From: Oscillospiraceae bacterium
GTDB lineage: Bacteria > Bacillota > Clostridia > Oscillospirales > Ruminococcaceae
Length of the DNA: 6,646 nt
Assembly: GCA_017416665.1 (NCBI GenBank)
Contig: JAFQBO010000222.1
Span: forward strand, 1 to 6,646
Reading direction: 5' to 3'
Shown here: positions 1 to 5,936 of the stretch, one piece after another
Numbering within the stretch: position 1 is the stretch's first letter
Layout: each line of letters starts with the position of its first letter
Notes under the pieces: generated by a model
Database searches by the model: none
What the model was told of the DNA's origin: nothing
The model's input: the letters and a program-made list of their open reading frames with translations, nothing else
Made by a program: the position numbers and the translations under genes

Positions 1-100
1 ATCGTTCGGAACAAACAGCCTGATTTTATCTTTCAAAAAAATCCGAAAAATTTTTCGGATTTTTTTGAAAGATAAAATCAGGCTGTTTGTTCCGAACGAT
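1..100. repeat. Perfect 100-bp palindrome at window start
   Basis: Bases 1-50 are the exact reverse complement of bases 51-100, with no spacer and no mismatch. The centre is the A/T-rich core ATCCGAAAAATTTTTCGGAT at 41-60. The right arm (51-100) is the natural end of clpX: its last codons, the TGA stop and the start of its terminator. The left arm repeats the same sequence inverted. A natural terminator would explain only about 30 bp of symmetry. The extra arms duplicate coding sequence without any divergence, so I infer a fold-back at a contig end (assembly or amplification artefact). A true inverted duplication is possible but less likely. If this is an artefact, bases 1-50 are not real downstream sequence. 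Confidence 0.95.
35..66 (-). terminator. Probable rho-independent terminator after clpX
   Basis: On the minus strand the clpX stop is followed, 11 bases later, by a run of seven A, the stem ATCCG, an A/T core, CGGAT and a run of seven T. This is a typical A-tract/stem/T-tract intrinsic terminator and would end the tig-clpP-clpX transcript. It lies at the centre of the 100-bp palindrome, so only the half at 51-66 is certainly native. The other half may be a mirrored copy. The T-tract therefore needs confirmation from a read that continues past this point. Confidence 0.55.
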
Positions 101-1358
101 TACGATTATGCCTCATAATAAAACGAGGTTTTTCATCACCATTAATAGAGGCAGCTGTAATAGTAATGCCTTTAATATCCGGGTTCGAAGGAGCTTCGAA
201 CATAGGTTGCATAAGGACATTTTCTATAATAGCCCTGAGACCTCTTGCGCCTGTTTTCTGTGAGATAGCCTTTTTAGCTATTTCAACGAGAGCATCATGT
301 TCAACATCAAGCTCAATATCATCATATTCAAAAAGTTTCTTATACTGTTTGAGGAGAGCATTTTTAGGTTCAGTAAGAATCTGCACAAGAGCATCTTCAT
401 CAAGTTCGTCAAGAACAGTGATAATAGGCAGACGACCGACAAGTTCCGGAACTATACCAAACTTAACAAGGTCCTGTGGAATAACATTATGGAAAACATT
501 TTCTTCCATTTCATGTTTTGAGCGAATATCTGCACCAAAACCGAGAGCTGATGAATTAATTCTTTTGATGATGGATTTTTCGAGACCATCAAAAGCGCCA
601 CCACAAATAAAGAGGATATTTTTGGTATTAATCTGAATAAACTCCTGATTAGGGTGTTTTCTACCGCCCTGAGGAGGAAAATTTGAAAGAGTACCTTCAA
701 TATTTTTGAGAAGAGCCTGCTGAACACCCTAACCTCTTACATCTCTTGTAAGTGAAGTATTTTCAGTCTTTCTTGAAATTTTATCAATTTCGTCGATATA
801 GATGATACCTCTTTCAGCGGCTTCGATATTAAAATCCGCTGCCTGAATGAGACGTAAAAGTACATTTTCAACGTCATCACCAACATAACCAGCTTCTGTA
901 AGAGTAGTTGCATCTGCAATTGCAAACGGAACTTCAAGGATTTTAGCAAGAGTCTGCGCAAGAATTGTTTTACCAACACCTGTAGGACCCAGGAGAAGAA
1001 CGTTACTTTTCTGAATATCGACCCCATTATTATTAACATTATCCTGATTGATTATTCTTTTGTAGTGATTATAAACAGAAACTGCCAGAGTAATTTTTGC
1101 CTTATCCTGACCAACGACATATTCATCAAGAACAGCCTTAATTTCTTCAGGAGTAAGAAGATTAATAGTAGTATTTGTGGTATGTTTTTTCACAGGAGGC
1201 TTTTTGCTTTTTGGTTTTGCAAGAGGACCCATAAGCAGATCATAGCAATAAATTACGCATTCATCACAGATATTTGAAACACCTGCTGTAAAGACGCTCT
1301 GAACCGTATCCTCACTTTTTCCGCAAAAATTACAAAATTTAGTTGGTTTTCCCGCCAT
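78..1358 (-). pseudogene. clpX: ATP-dependent Clp protease ATP-binding subunit ClpX, interrupted by an in-frame TAG
   Basis: ClpX is the hexameric AAA+ unfoldase that feeds substrates into ClpP. The ATG at 1358 is preferred because AGGGGAG lies 6 bases upstream. A TTG at 1376 would put that ribosome binding site inside the gene. The N-terminal zinc finger has C9, C12, C31 and C34. The AAA+ module shows Walker A GPTGVGKT (124-131), pore loop GYVG (157-160) and Walker B IDEID (188-192). The frame then hits TAG at codon 210 (729-731), in the motif [18 protein letters not shown] where the family has [15 protein letters not shown]. The same frame continues without any indel through RKH (233-235), a ClpP-docking LGF loop (272-274), the arginine-finger box PELVGR (304-309) and sensor 2 GARGLR (370-375) to TGA at 78-80. 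Read through, it has 426 positions, the normal family length. One G-to-T change on the coding strand would explain the stop. The options are a sequencing error, a real mutation giving a 209-residue fragment, or stop recoding. Everything after the stop still looks selected, so error or very recent loss is most likely. It follows clpP by 22 bases, as expected for a clpP-clpX operon. Confidence 0.9.
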
Positions 1359-1364
1359 GATTAT

Positions 1365-1371
1365 CTCCCCT
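1365..1371 (-). promoter_or_regulatory. clpX ribosome binding site
   Basis: AGGGGAG on the minus strand, 6 bases before the ATG at 1358. It decides the start: the alternative TTG at 1376 lies upstream of this site and would encode it as residues inside the protein. Starting at 1358 also gives [14 protein letters not shown], a natural ClpX N-terminus. Confidence 0.8.
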
Positions 1372-1380
1372 AACAAATTT

Positions 1381-1968
1381 TTATCTATGACTGATTACCT
1401 TATCTACGAGACCATATGCCTGAGCTTCAGCGGCTGTCATGAAGTTATCACGATCAGTATCACGGCATATTTCCTCATATGTTTTACCTGTATTTTCACT
1501 GAGAATCCTGTTTAAGTTTTCCTTAGTTTTAAGAAGATTTTCAGTTCTGATTTTAATATCGGTTGCCTGACCCTGAAGACCACCTGAAATAAGAGGCTGA
1601 TGAATCATAATTTCGCTGTTCGGGAGAGCAATTCTCTTACCCTTAGCTCCTGATGAAAGTAAGAAAGCACCCATAGAAGCGGCAAGACCGATACATATAG
1701 TGGATACATCACATTTAATGTACTGCATAGTATCATAAATAGCCATACCTGCAGTTACCGAACCGCCCGGACTGTTAATATAAAGACTTATATCCTTTTC
1801 CGGATCCTGACCTTCAAGATAGAGAAGCTGTGCAACAACAAGACTTGCTGTTGTATCATTAACATCTTCTGAAAGCATAATAATTCTGTCATTAAGAAGT
1901 CGTGAAAAGATGTCATAGGAACGTTCACCACGACTTGTCTGCTCTACAACATAAGGTACAAAACTCAT
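1381..1968 (-). CDS. clpP: ATP-dependent Clp protease proteolytic subunit ClpP
   Basis: ClpP is the serine peptidase that forms the double-heptameric degradation chamber capped by ClpX or other Clp ATPases in the cytoplasm. The protein is 195 residues, the usual bacterial length. The catalytic triad sits at the classic positions: Ser98 in GLAASMGAF, His123 in SEIMIHQP and Asp172 in DTDRDNF. The oxyanion-hole stretch SPGGSVTAG (66-74) and the handle-region GQATDI are present. The N-terminus ([20 protein letters not shown]) is the standard one, which supports the ATG at 1968. A purine-rich GTGAGAGAG precedes it as a moderate ribosome binding site. The gene ends in TAA, 22 bases before clpX, and follows tig by 94 bases, so it is most likely co-transcribed with both. 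No CtsR- or CIRCE-type operator is visible upstream. Nothing in the protein looks damaged. Confidence 0.97.
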   Translation of the reverse strand: MSFVPYVVEQTSRGERSYDIFSRLLNDRIIMLSEDVNDTTASLVVAQLLYLEGQDPEKDISLYINSPGGSVTAGMAIYDTMQYIKCDVSTICIGLAASMGAFLLSSGAKGKRIALPNSEIMIHQPLISGGLQGQATDIKIRTENLLKTKENLNRILSENTGKTYEEICRDTDRDNFMTAAEAQAYGLVDKVISHR

Positions 1969-2021
1969 ATTTCTCTCTCACTTTCTTTCGGAATAAATCC
2001 GTTATTTTATAAACAGACAAA

Positions 2022-2031
2022 GGCAGCTGCC
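2022..2031. repeat. Palindrome GGCAGCTGCC in the tig-clpP gap
   Basis: The 94-base space between tig and clpP holds a perfect 10-bp palindrome, extendable by a G-T wobble and an A-T pair to a stem of about 7 bp. It has no T-tract after it on the minus strand, so it is not a classic terminator. A weak TATAAA lies about 10 bases downstream on the minus strand, but without a convincing -35. The palindrome could be an RNA-processing or stability hairpin that sets different tig and clpP levels. No function is shown. Confidence 0.4.
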
Positions 2032-2062
2032 CTAAGCCGGACAGCACACCTTCAATGTCATA

Positions 2063-3379
2063 TTATTCTTCGTCGTCTTTTTTATCTGTATCAATAGAAT
2101 TATCAATAACAGCATTTTCCTTAACGAGTTCAACAGCCTTAGAAACTCTGAGGTCTGTAATGAATTCGTCCATAGGAATTCTAAGCTTAACGTCATCAAC
2201 TGACATGTTGTTTACATCAGCAATTTCCTGAAGCTGTGAATTGATTTCATCTTCTGATGGGTTAATATTTTCATTATCGGCAATCTTTTCAAGAGCGAGT
2301 CTGAGCTTAACTTCATTTTCGGCTCTGTCACGGAAAGTATCTCTGAATGAATCCATATCCATACCTGTGTACTGGAGATAAATGTCAATGCTCATACCCT
2401 GCTGCTTGAGACCGTGAGCAAAGTTATTGATAAGACCATCAATTCTGTGATCGAACATACACTTAGGAATAACACCTTCTGTAGTATCGATGATCTGCTT
2501 GATTACATAGTTTTCGAATTCACTTTCAGCTCTTGCTTCAGCCTGCTGCTTAAGCTTTTCAGCGAGATCGTTCTTCCATTCGTCAACTGTATCAAATTCA
2601 GTTGTATCCTTGATAAGTTCATCATCAAATTCAGGATATTCTGTCATATTGATTGCGTGAAGCTTAATCTTGAATACAGCGTCCTTGCCTGCATATTCTT
2701 CCATCTGATAATCTTCAGGGAATTTAACGTTAATTTCGAATTCATCACCGATTGAATGACCAACAACCTGATCTTCAAAACCAGGAATAAACTGTCCGCT
2801 ACCGAGCTTAAGTGGGAATTCTTCAGCCTTACCGCCTTCAAAAGCTTCACCGTCGATAAATCCTTCAAAGTCGATAACAACTTCGTCCTTCATTTCACAT
2901 GCTCTGTCATCAACAGAAACGATTCTTGCATTTCTCTGCTTAATCTGTTCAATCTGAGCATTAATGTCTTCGTCAGTAACTTCCTTAACCTTCTTAGGAG
3001 CCTTGATGCCCTTGTATTCAGCGATTGTAACTTCCGGCTTTGTAATGCAGATAGCCTTGAGTTCAACGCCTGCATTTTCGTCGATTGAAATTACTTCAAG
3101 CTTAGGCTGATCAACGAGTACAAGTTCAGCTTCTCTGATAGCATCAGGAATTTCTGCATTAATAATAGTCTGGATAGCTTCATCATAGAAAACTTCCTTA
3201 CCATAGTACTTTTCAATAAGCTTCTTGCTTGCCTTACCCTTTCTGAAACCAGGAACACTGATATTTTTCTTCTGTCTCTGGAATGCCTTTTCAACTGCTG
3301 CTGCAAAAGCTTCAGCATCAGCTGTAAATACTAATTCAGTTGTATTTACGTCAACCTTAGTTGATGATTTTAAACTCAT
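2063..3379 (-). CDS. tig: Trigger factor (ribosome-associated chaperone and peptidyl-prolyl isomerase)
   Basis: Trigger factor binds the ribosome at the tunnel exit and helps nascent chains fold. The protein is 438 residues, close to the family norm. The N-terminal ribosome-binding domain carries the signature loop GFRKGK at 44-49. The family usually has Pro two residues later, while here the loop reads GFRKGKAS (Ser51). The FKBP-type PPIase domain covers about 165-243, with VIDFEGFIDGEAFEGG and GSGQFIPGFEDQVVG. The helical C-terminal chaperone domain follows (about 250-420) and ends in a very acidic tail, KKDDEE. The ATG at 3379 has GGAGG 9 bases upstream and is preceded by a strong promoter, so tig is the first gene of the tig-clpP-clpX unit. 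This order is common in Firmicutes and links folding with degradation. It ends in TAA. Confidence 0.96.
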   Translation of the reverse strand: MSLKSSTKVDVNTTELVFTADAEAFAAAVEKAFQRQKKNISVPGFRKGKASKKLIEKYYGKEVFYDEAIQTIINAEIPDAIREAELVLVDQPKLEVISIDENAGVELKAICITKPEVTIAEYKGIKAPKKVKEVTDEDINAQIEQIKQRNARIVSVDDRACEMKDEVVIDFEGFIDGEAFEGGKAEEFPLKLGSGQFIPGFEDQVVGHSIGDEFEINVKFPEDYQMEEYAGKDAVFKIKLHAINMTEYPEFDDELIKDTTEFDTVDEWKNDLAEKLKQQAEARAESEFENYVIKQIIDTTEGVIPKCMFDHRIDGLINNFAHGLKQQGMSIDIYLQYTGMDMDSFRDTFRDRAENEVKLRLALEKIADNENINPSEDEINSQLQEIADVNNMSVDDVKLRIPMDEFITDLRVSKAVELVKENAVIDNSIDTDKKDDEE

Positions 3380-3388
3380 TTTTTAAGT

Positions 3389-3393
3389 CCTCC
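3389..3393 (-). promoter_or_regulatory. tig ribosome binding site
   Basis: GGAGG on the minus strand, 9 bases before the tig ATG. The core is consensus, with slightly long spacing. Confidence 0.75.
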
Positions 3394-3409
3394 AAATTTA
3401 ATTCAAGTA

Positions 3410-3424
3410 TGGGACATTATCCCA
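3410..3424 (-). other. Small hairpin in the tig leader
   Basis: TGGGA-TAATG-TCCCA on the minus strand can form a 5-bp stem with a 5-base loop. It would lie about 15-30 bases into the tig transcript if the promoter call at 3446-3474 is right, and well upstream of the ribosome binding site. It could be a transcript-stabilising 5' hairpin or a small operator. It has no T-tract on the minus strand, so it is not a terminator for tig. Confidence 0.4.
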
Positions 3425-3445
3425 ATTTTTATACACACTATGATT

Positions 3446-3474
3446 ATTATATCATATTATTTTTTCATTTTCCA
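3446..3474 (-). promoter_or_regulatory. Sigma-A-type promoter for tig-clpP-clpX
   Basis: The minus strand reads TGGAAA (3469-3474), a 17-base spacer, then a perfect TATAAT (3446-3451). A TG one base before the -10 makes it an extended -10. The -35 matches 4 of 6 consensus bases. The surrounding DNA is very A/T-rich. Transcription would start near 3439, leaving a leader of about 60 bases before tig. No GGTCAAA-type CtsR repeats or CIRCE element are seen, so there is no visible sign of heat-shock repressor control. Confidence 0.7.
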
Positions 3475-3507
3475 CATAAAATTTCGACTTCTACATTTTT
3501 TACAAAT

Positions 3508-4197
3508 TTACAGTATTTTTAGTGGTTCAAATTGTAAAAAATCACCTGATACAAGCTGATAATTAATACCATCACGCTCACCGTTTATCGCATATTTTAT
3601 CGACGGACCATGCAGATGTCCATACCAGCACTGCTTTACATTATATTTGTAAAGTACATCAAGTATGTCATAATTACAGTTGTTTGCGTATACCGGCGGA
3701 TAGTGCATGAACACAAGCGGTTCAAGACCTTTTTTAACAGCTTCTTCAAGAGACGCAGTCAGTCTGCCTGCCTCCCTTGCAAGAACCTTTGCATCCGACG
3801 GTTCACCCGGCATATTAACCCAGCCACGAGTACCGCAAACAGCATAATTTTCATATTGGTAGCAATTATTATGCAGAATACTAAGCGTTTCAAAACCCCA
3901 GGCAGAAAATGTGTCTTCCATTTTCTTTTTTGAGCCCCACCAATAATCGTGATTTCCTTTAAGGATAATCTTCCTGCCGGGCAGATTTTCGATCCACTGA
4001 AAATCCTCAAAAGCGTCACAAAGCTTCATTGCCCATGAAATATCACCTGCCAGAACGACAGTGTCATCATGTCCGACGAGTCTTTTCCAGTTATTTTCGA
4101 GAAGCTCCAGATAATTTTCCCAGCCTCCGAAAATATCCATGTTCTTGTTTTTGACGCTTATGGCAAGATGCAGATCGCCTATAGCAAAAAGCGACAT
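3508..4197 (-). CDS. Calcineurin-like metallophosphoesterase (COG1768-type predicted phosphohydrolase)
   Basis: This 229-residue protein carries the full set of metal ligands of the calcineurin-like phosphoesterase fold: GDLH (D8, H10), GDISWA (D52), GNHDYWW (N82, H83, D84), MHYPP (H165) and GHLHG (H194, H196). It should be an active, metal-dependent cytoplasmic phosphoesterase, since no signal peptide or membrane segment is seen. The short form starting with FAIGDLHL fits the COG1768 group of predicted phosphohydrolases, whose substrate I do not know. The ATG at 4197 shares one base with the thrC stop (TGATG). The only Shine-Dalgarno-like bases, AAGGAA, lie about 14 bases upstream inside thrC, so translation is probably coupled to thrC. 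A link to threonine metabolism is not shown by the sequence. It ends in TAA, just before the tig promoter. No terminator hairpin is visible after it, so read-through into tig is possible. Confidence 0.9.
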   Translation of the reverse strand: MSLFAIGDLHLAISVKNKNMDIFGGWENYLELLENNWKRLVGHDDTVVLAGDISWAMKLCDAFEDFQWIENLPGRKIILKGNHDYWWGSKKKMEDTFSAWGFETLSILHNNCYQYENYAVCGTRGWVNMPGEPSDAKVLAREAGRLTASLEEAVKKGLEPLVFMHYPPVYANNCNYDILDVLYKYNVKQCWYGHLHGPSIKYAINGERDGINYQLVSGDFLQFEPLKIL

Positions 4198-5693
4198 CAG
4201 TTAAGACCGAATTCCTTTGCAACAAAATCATTCATTTCAGACTTGTCAATAGAACCTGTAAATCTTCTTTCACGGTTTTTAAGATCTGCAAGTGCTGATG
4301 GTACAGGAATATCTGAAAGTTCTGCAAGTCTGTCAACCATTTCATATTCGTCAATGTCTGACTTTTTACCTTCAATAGCCTCAAGAACGCTTGCACTGAA
4401 CTTGTATGGGCTTGCAGTTGACGCAATAACAGTCTTTGTTGTATCGCCTGTAGCCTTCTTGTAGTCCTCGTAAACCTTTACAGCAACTGCTGTATGTGTA
4501 TCACATGTATATGAATACTTTTCATAAATATCGTGAATTGTAGCCTTTGTCTGTTCATCATCACAGTAACCGCCGAAGAATTCTTCCTTGAGTACAGCCT
4601 TTACAGCGTCTGTTACTTCATACTTACCTGTCTGTGCAAGAGCAGTGAACCATTCTCTGATCTGAGCATCATCACCGTTTGTAATGATGTAAAGAAGTCT
4701 TTCAAGGTTGCTTGAAATGAGAATATCCATAGATGGTGAACATGTTGCAAAGAATTCTCTGTTTCTGTCATAAACACCTGTTTCGATAAAGTCAGTCAGA
4801 ACCTTGTTTACATTTGATGCACAGATAAGCTTACCGATAGGGAGACCCATCTTCTTAGCATAGTAAGCAGCGAGAATGTTACCGAAGTTACCTGTCGGAA
4901 CAACAACATTAAGCTTGTCGCCGTAAGCAATTTCACCGCTTTCAGCAAGTGAAGCATAAGTTGAAATATAGTAAACGATCTGTGGTACAAGACGACCCCA
5001 GTTGATTGAGTTTGCACTTGAGAACATAAGACCCGCATCACTCATCTTCTGCTTGATTTCAGCATCTGTGAAGATAGCCTTTACACCGTTCTGACAGTCA
5101 TCGAAGTTACCCTTGACAGCACATACGCCGACGTTTGAACCTTCCTGAGTTGTCATCTGTCTTTTCTGCATAGGGCTTACACCGTCTTCAGGATAGAATA
5201 CCATAATCTGTGTACCTTCAACGTCCTTAAAGCCTTCAAGAGCAGCCTTACCTGTATCACCTGATGTTGCAACAAGAATAACGATCTTCTTGTCGATGTT
5301 GATTTTCTTTGCAGAAGTAGTAAGGAAGTATGGTAAAATCTGAAGTGCCATATCCTTGAAAGCACATGTCGGACCATGCCAGAGTTCGAGCATATATGTA
5401 CCGTCAAAGAGCTGTGAAATTTCAGCAATACTTTCAGTTTCAAAATTCTTTGTGCTGTATGCGTTGTCTGTACAGTACTGAATTTCAGCATCTGTGAAGT
5501 CTGTTAAAAACTTCTTGAAAACATAAGCCGCTCTGCATGAGTAGTTAAGACCTGAAAGGTACTTTACTTCATCAAGAGTAAGTTCAGGAATTGATTCCGG
5601 GACAAAAAGTCCTCCTTCTTCAGAAATACCCTGAGTTATAGCTGTTGCACTTTCAACCTTGATATTACTGTTTCTTGTACTTTTATAAAACAT
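4197..5693 (-). CDS. thrC: Threonine synthase (PLP-dependent)
   Basis: Threonine synthase converts O-phospho-L-homoserine to L-threonine and phosphate, the last step of threonine synthesis. The protein is 498 residues, the length of the longer class of bacterial enzyme. The N-terminal domain begins MFYKSTRNSN and contains GISEEGGLFVPE (22-33). The PLP-binding lysine is K113 in HGPTCAFKDM. SGDTGKAALEGF (144-155) and the phosphate-cradle motif PTGNFGN (266-272) are intact, as is SSANSINWGRL (225-235). The ATG at 5693 has AGGAGA 5 bases further upstream, which fixes the start. The gene overlaps the following phosphoesterase gene by one base. It lies behind a short leader with two hairpins and behind a MITE-like element that separates it from yraN. 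No homoserine kinase or homoserine dehydrogenase gene is in the window. It ends in TGA. Confidence 0.97.
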   Translation of the reverse strand: MFYKSTRNSNIKVESATAITQGISEEGGLFVPESIPELTLDEVKYLSGLNYSCRAAYVFKKFLTDFTDAEIQYCTDNAYSTKNFETESIAEISQLFDGTYMLELWHGPTCAFKDMALQILPYFLTTSAKKINIDKKIVILVATSGDTGKAALEGFKDVEGTQIMVFYPEDGVSPMQKRQMTTQEGSNVGVCAVKGNFDDCQNGVKAIFTDAEIKQKMSDAGLMFSSANSINWGRLVPQIVYYISTYASLAESGEIAYGDKLNVVVPTGNFGNILAAYYAKKMGLPIGKLICASNVNKVLTDFIETGVYDRNREFFATCSPSMDILISSNLERLLYIITNGDDAQIREWFTALAQTGKYEVTDAVKAVLKEEFFGGYCDDEQTKATIHDIYEKYSYTCDTHTAVAVKVYEDYKKATGDTTKTVIASTASPYKFSASVLEAIEGKKSDIDEYEMVDRLAELSDIPVPSALADLKNRERRFTGSIDKSEMNDFVAKEFGLN

Positions 5694-5698
5694 AACTT

Positions 5699-5704
5699 TC
5701 TCCT
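5699..5704 (-). promoter_or_regulatory. thrC ribosome binding site
   Basis: AGGAGA on the minus strand, 5 bases before the thrC ATG at 5693. It lies only 3 bases after the hairpin at 5708-5723, so folding of that hairpin could influence ribosome access. Confidence 0.75.
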
Positions 5705-5707
5705 ATC

Positions 5708-5723
5708 TGCTGTAGTTACAGCA
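5708..5723 (-). other. Hairpin just upstream of the thrC ribosome binding site
   Basis: TGCTGTA and TACAGCA (5708-5714 and 5717-5723) are perfect inverted repeats separated by two bases. In RNA this gives a stem of about 6 bp with a 4-base loop. It could be an operator for a dimeric regulator or a leader hairpin that affects translation start or mRNA stability. No T-box or known riboswitch features are seen. The function is unproven. Confidence 0.5.
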
Positions 5724-5726
5724 ATT

Positions 5727-5754
5727 TTTATAAAGTTTTTGGTGGCTCTTTTAA
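5727..5754 (-). promoter_or_regulatory. Tentative thrC promoter
   Basis: The minus strand has TATAAA (5727-5732) 16 bases after TTAAAA (5749-5754). Each hexamer differs from consensus by one to two bases. Transcription would start near 5720, within the leader hairpin, giving a short leader. The -35 lies inside the loop of the hairpin at 5744-5760. This is a weak prediction in A/T-rich DNA. Its value is that it would let thrC be expressed independently of yraN and the element between them. Confidence 0.35.
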
Positions 5755-5760
5755 GGAGCC
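5744..5760. other. Inverted repeat GGCTC/GAGCC upstream of thrC
   Basis: GGCTC (5744-5748) and GAGCC (5756-5760) form a 5-bp G/C-rich stem with a 7-base loop. Once the MITE-like element is removed in silico it lies a few bases after the yraN stop, so it may once have been the end of the rnhB-yraN transcript. On the minus strand it is followed by ACCAAAAAC and not by a T-tract, so it does not qualify as an intrinsic terminator. Confidence 0.4.
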
Positions 5761-5763
5761 GTA

Positions 5764-5768
5764 TATTC
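5764..5768. repeat. Target-site duplication, left copy (TATTC)
   Basis: TATTC immediately left of the MITE-like element, identical to TATTC at 5932-5936 on its right and in the same orientation. Five bases match exactly and the match stops at both outer ends, as expected of a duplication made by a transposase cut with a 5-base stagger. Confidence 0.7.
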
Positions 5769-5931
5769 AGAACATGTTCTCATAGAATCTAACGCTTGTA
5801 TTTTTATCAAATTTTGTGATTACTGCGTTAAAAAATCTTGCCTTACATCAAGTAAGCCTGCGATTTTTTGCCTTGTACTCACAGAAATTGTGATGAAAAA
5901 TCCAAGCATCATCTCTATGTGAACAGGTTCT
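5769..5931. mobile_element. MITE-like non-coding palindromic element, 163 bp
   Basis: The ends are 18-bp inverted repeats matching at 16 positions: AGAACATGTTCTCATAGA (5769-5786) and, on the other strand, AGAACCTGTTCACATAGA (5914-5931). Each end contains an inner palindrome GAACNNGTTC, a possible transposase-binding site. The interior continues the symmetry around position 5850: GCTTG/CAAGC (5794-5798, 5903-5907), ATTTTT/AAAAAT (5800-5805, 5896-5901), GTGATTAC/GTACTCAC (5816-5823, 5875-5882, 7 of 8), AAAAAATC/GATTTTTT (5830-5837, 5862-5869) and CTTAC/GTAAG (5842-5846, 5852-5856). It is flanked by TATTC direct repeats. It has no coding capacity, so it would need a transposase supplied elsewhere. 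I cannot assign an IS family; a 5-bp duplication alone does not decide it. If transcribed it would fold into one long imperfect hairpin. The duplication and end symmetry make an ordinary attenuator or terminator a poor alternative. Confidence 0.8.
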
Positions 5932-5936
5932 TATTC
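5932..5936. repeat. Target-site duplication, right copy (TATTC)
   Basis: Second copy of TATTC, directly right of the MITE-like element. It includes two of the three bases of the yraN stop codon (TGA at 5935-5937 on the minus strand), so the duplication kept yraN intact when the element inserted. Confidence 0.7.

Noticed and set aside
166..636. Plus-strand open frame of 156 codons opposite clpX, plus other plus-strand frames opposite tig, thrC and rnhB.
   Set aside because: They lie antisense to well-supported conserved genes, and their translations show no recognisable domain and have shadow-type composition.
729..731. Genome-wide reassignment of TAG to an amino acid.
   Set aside because: Only one in-frame TAG occurs in seven genes, and the expected residue is Glu, not the Gln usual in known TAG-recoded codes. 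None of the seven genes stops with TAG, but that is too few to count as support.
78..1358. Frameshift or two separate genes as the explanation for the split clpX.
   Set aside because: The distance between the upstream start and the downstream part is a multiple of three, and the translation joins seamlessly on both sides of TAG, so only a point change is needed.
1359..1376. TTG start for clpX at 1376, adding six residues.
   Set aside because: It would place the strong AGGGGAG ribosome binding site inside the gene; ATG at 1358 has that site at ideal spacing and gives the normal ClpX N-terminus.
3380..3507. CtsR or HrcA operators controlling the tig-clpP-clpX unit.
   Set aside because: I looked for GGTCAAA repeats and the CIRCE inverted repeat upstream of tig and clpP and found neither.
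5744..5760. GGCTC/GAGCC hairpin as a rho-independent terminator for yraN.
   Set aside because: No T-tract follows it on the minus strand.
5769..5780. AGAACATGTTCT as a LexA/SOS box.
   Set aside because: The Gram-positive LexA half-sites GAAC and GTTC need a 4-base spacer; here it is 2. The sequence is part of the terminal repeat and recurs in the other end.
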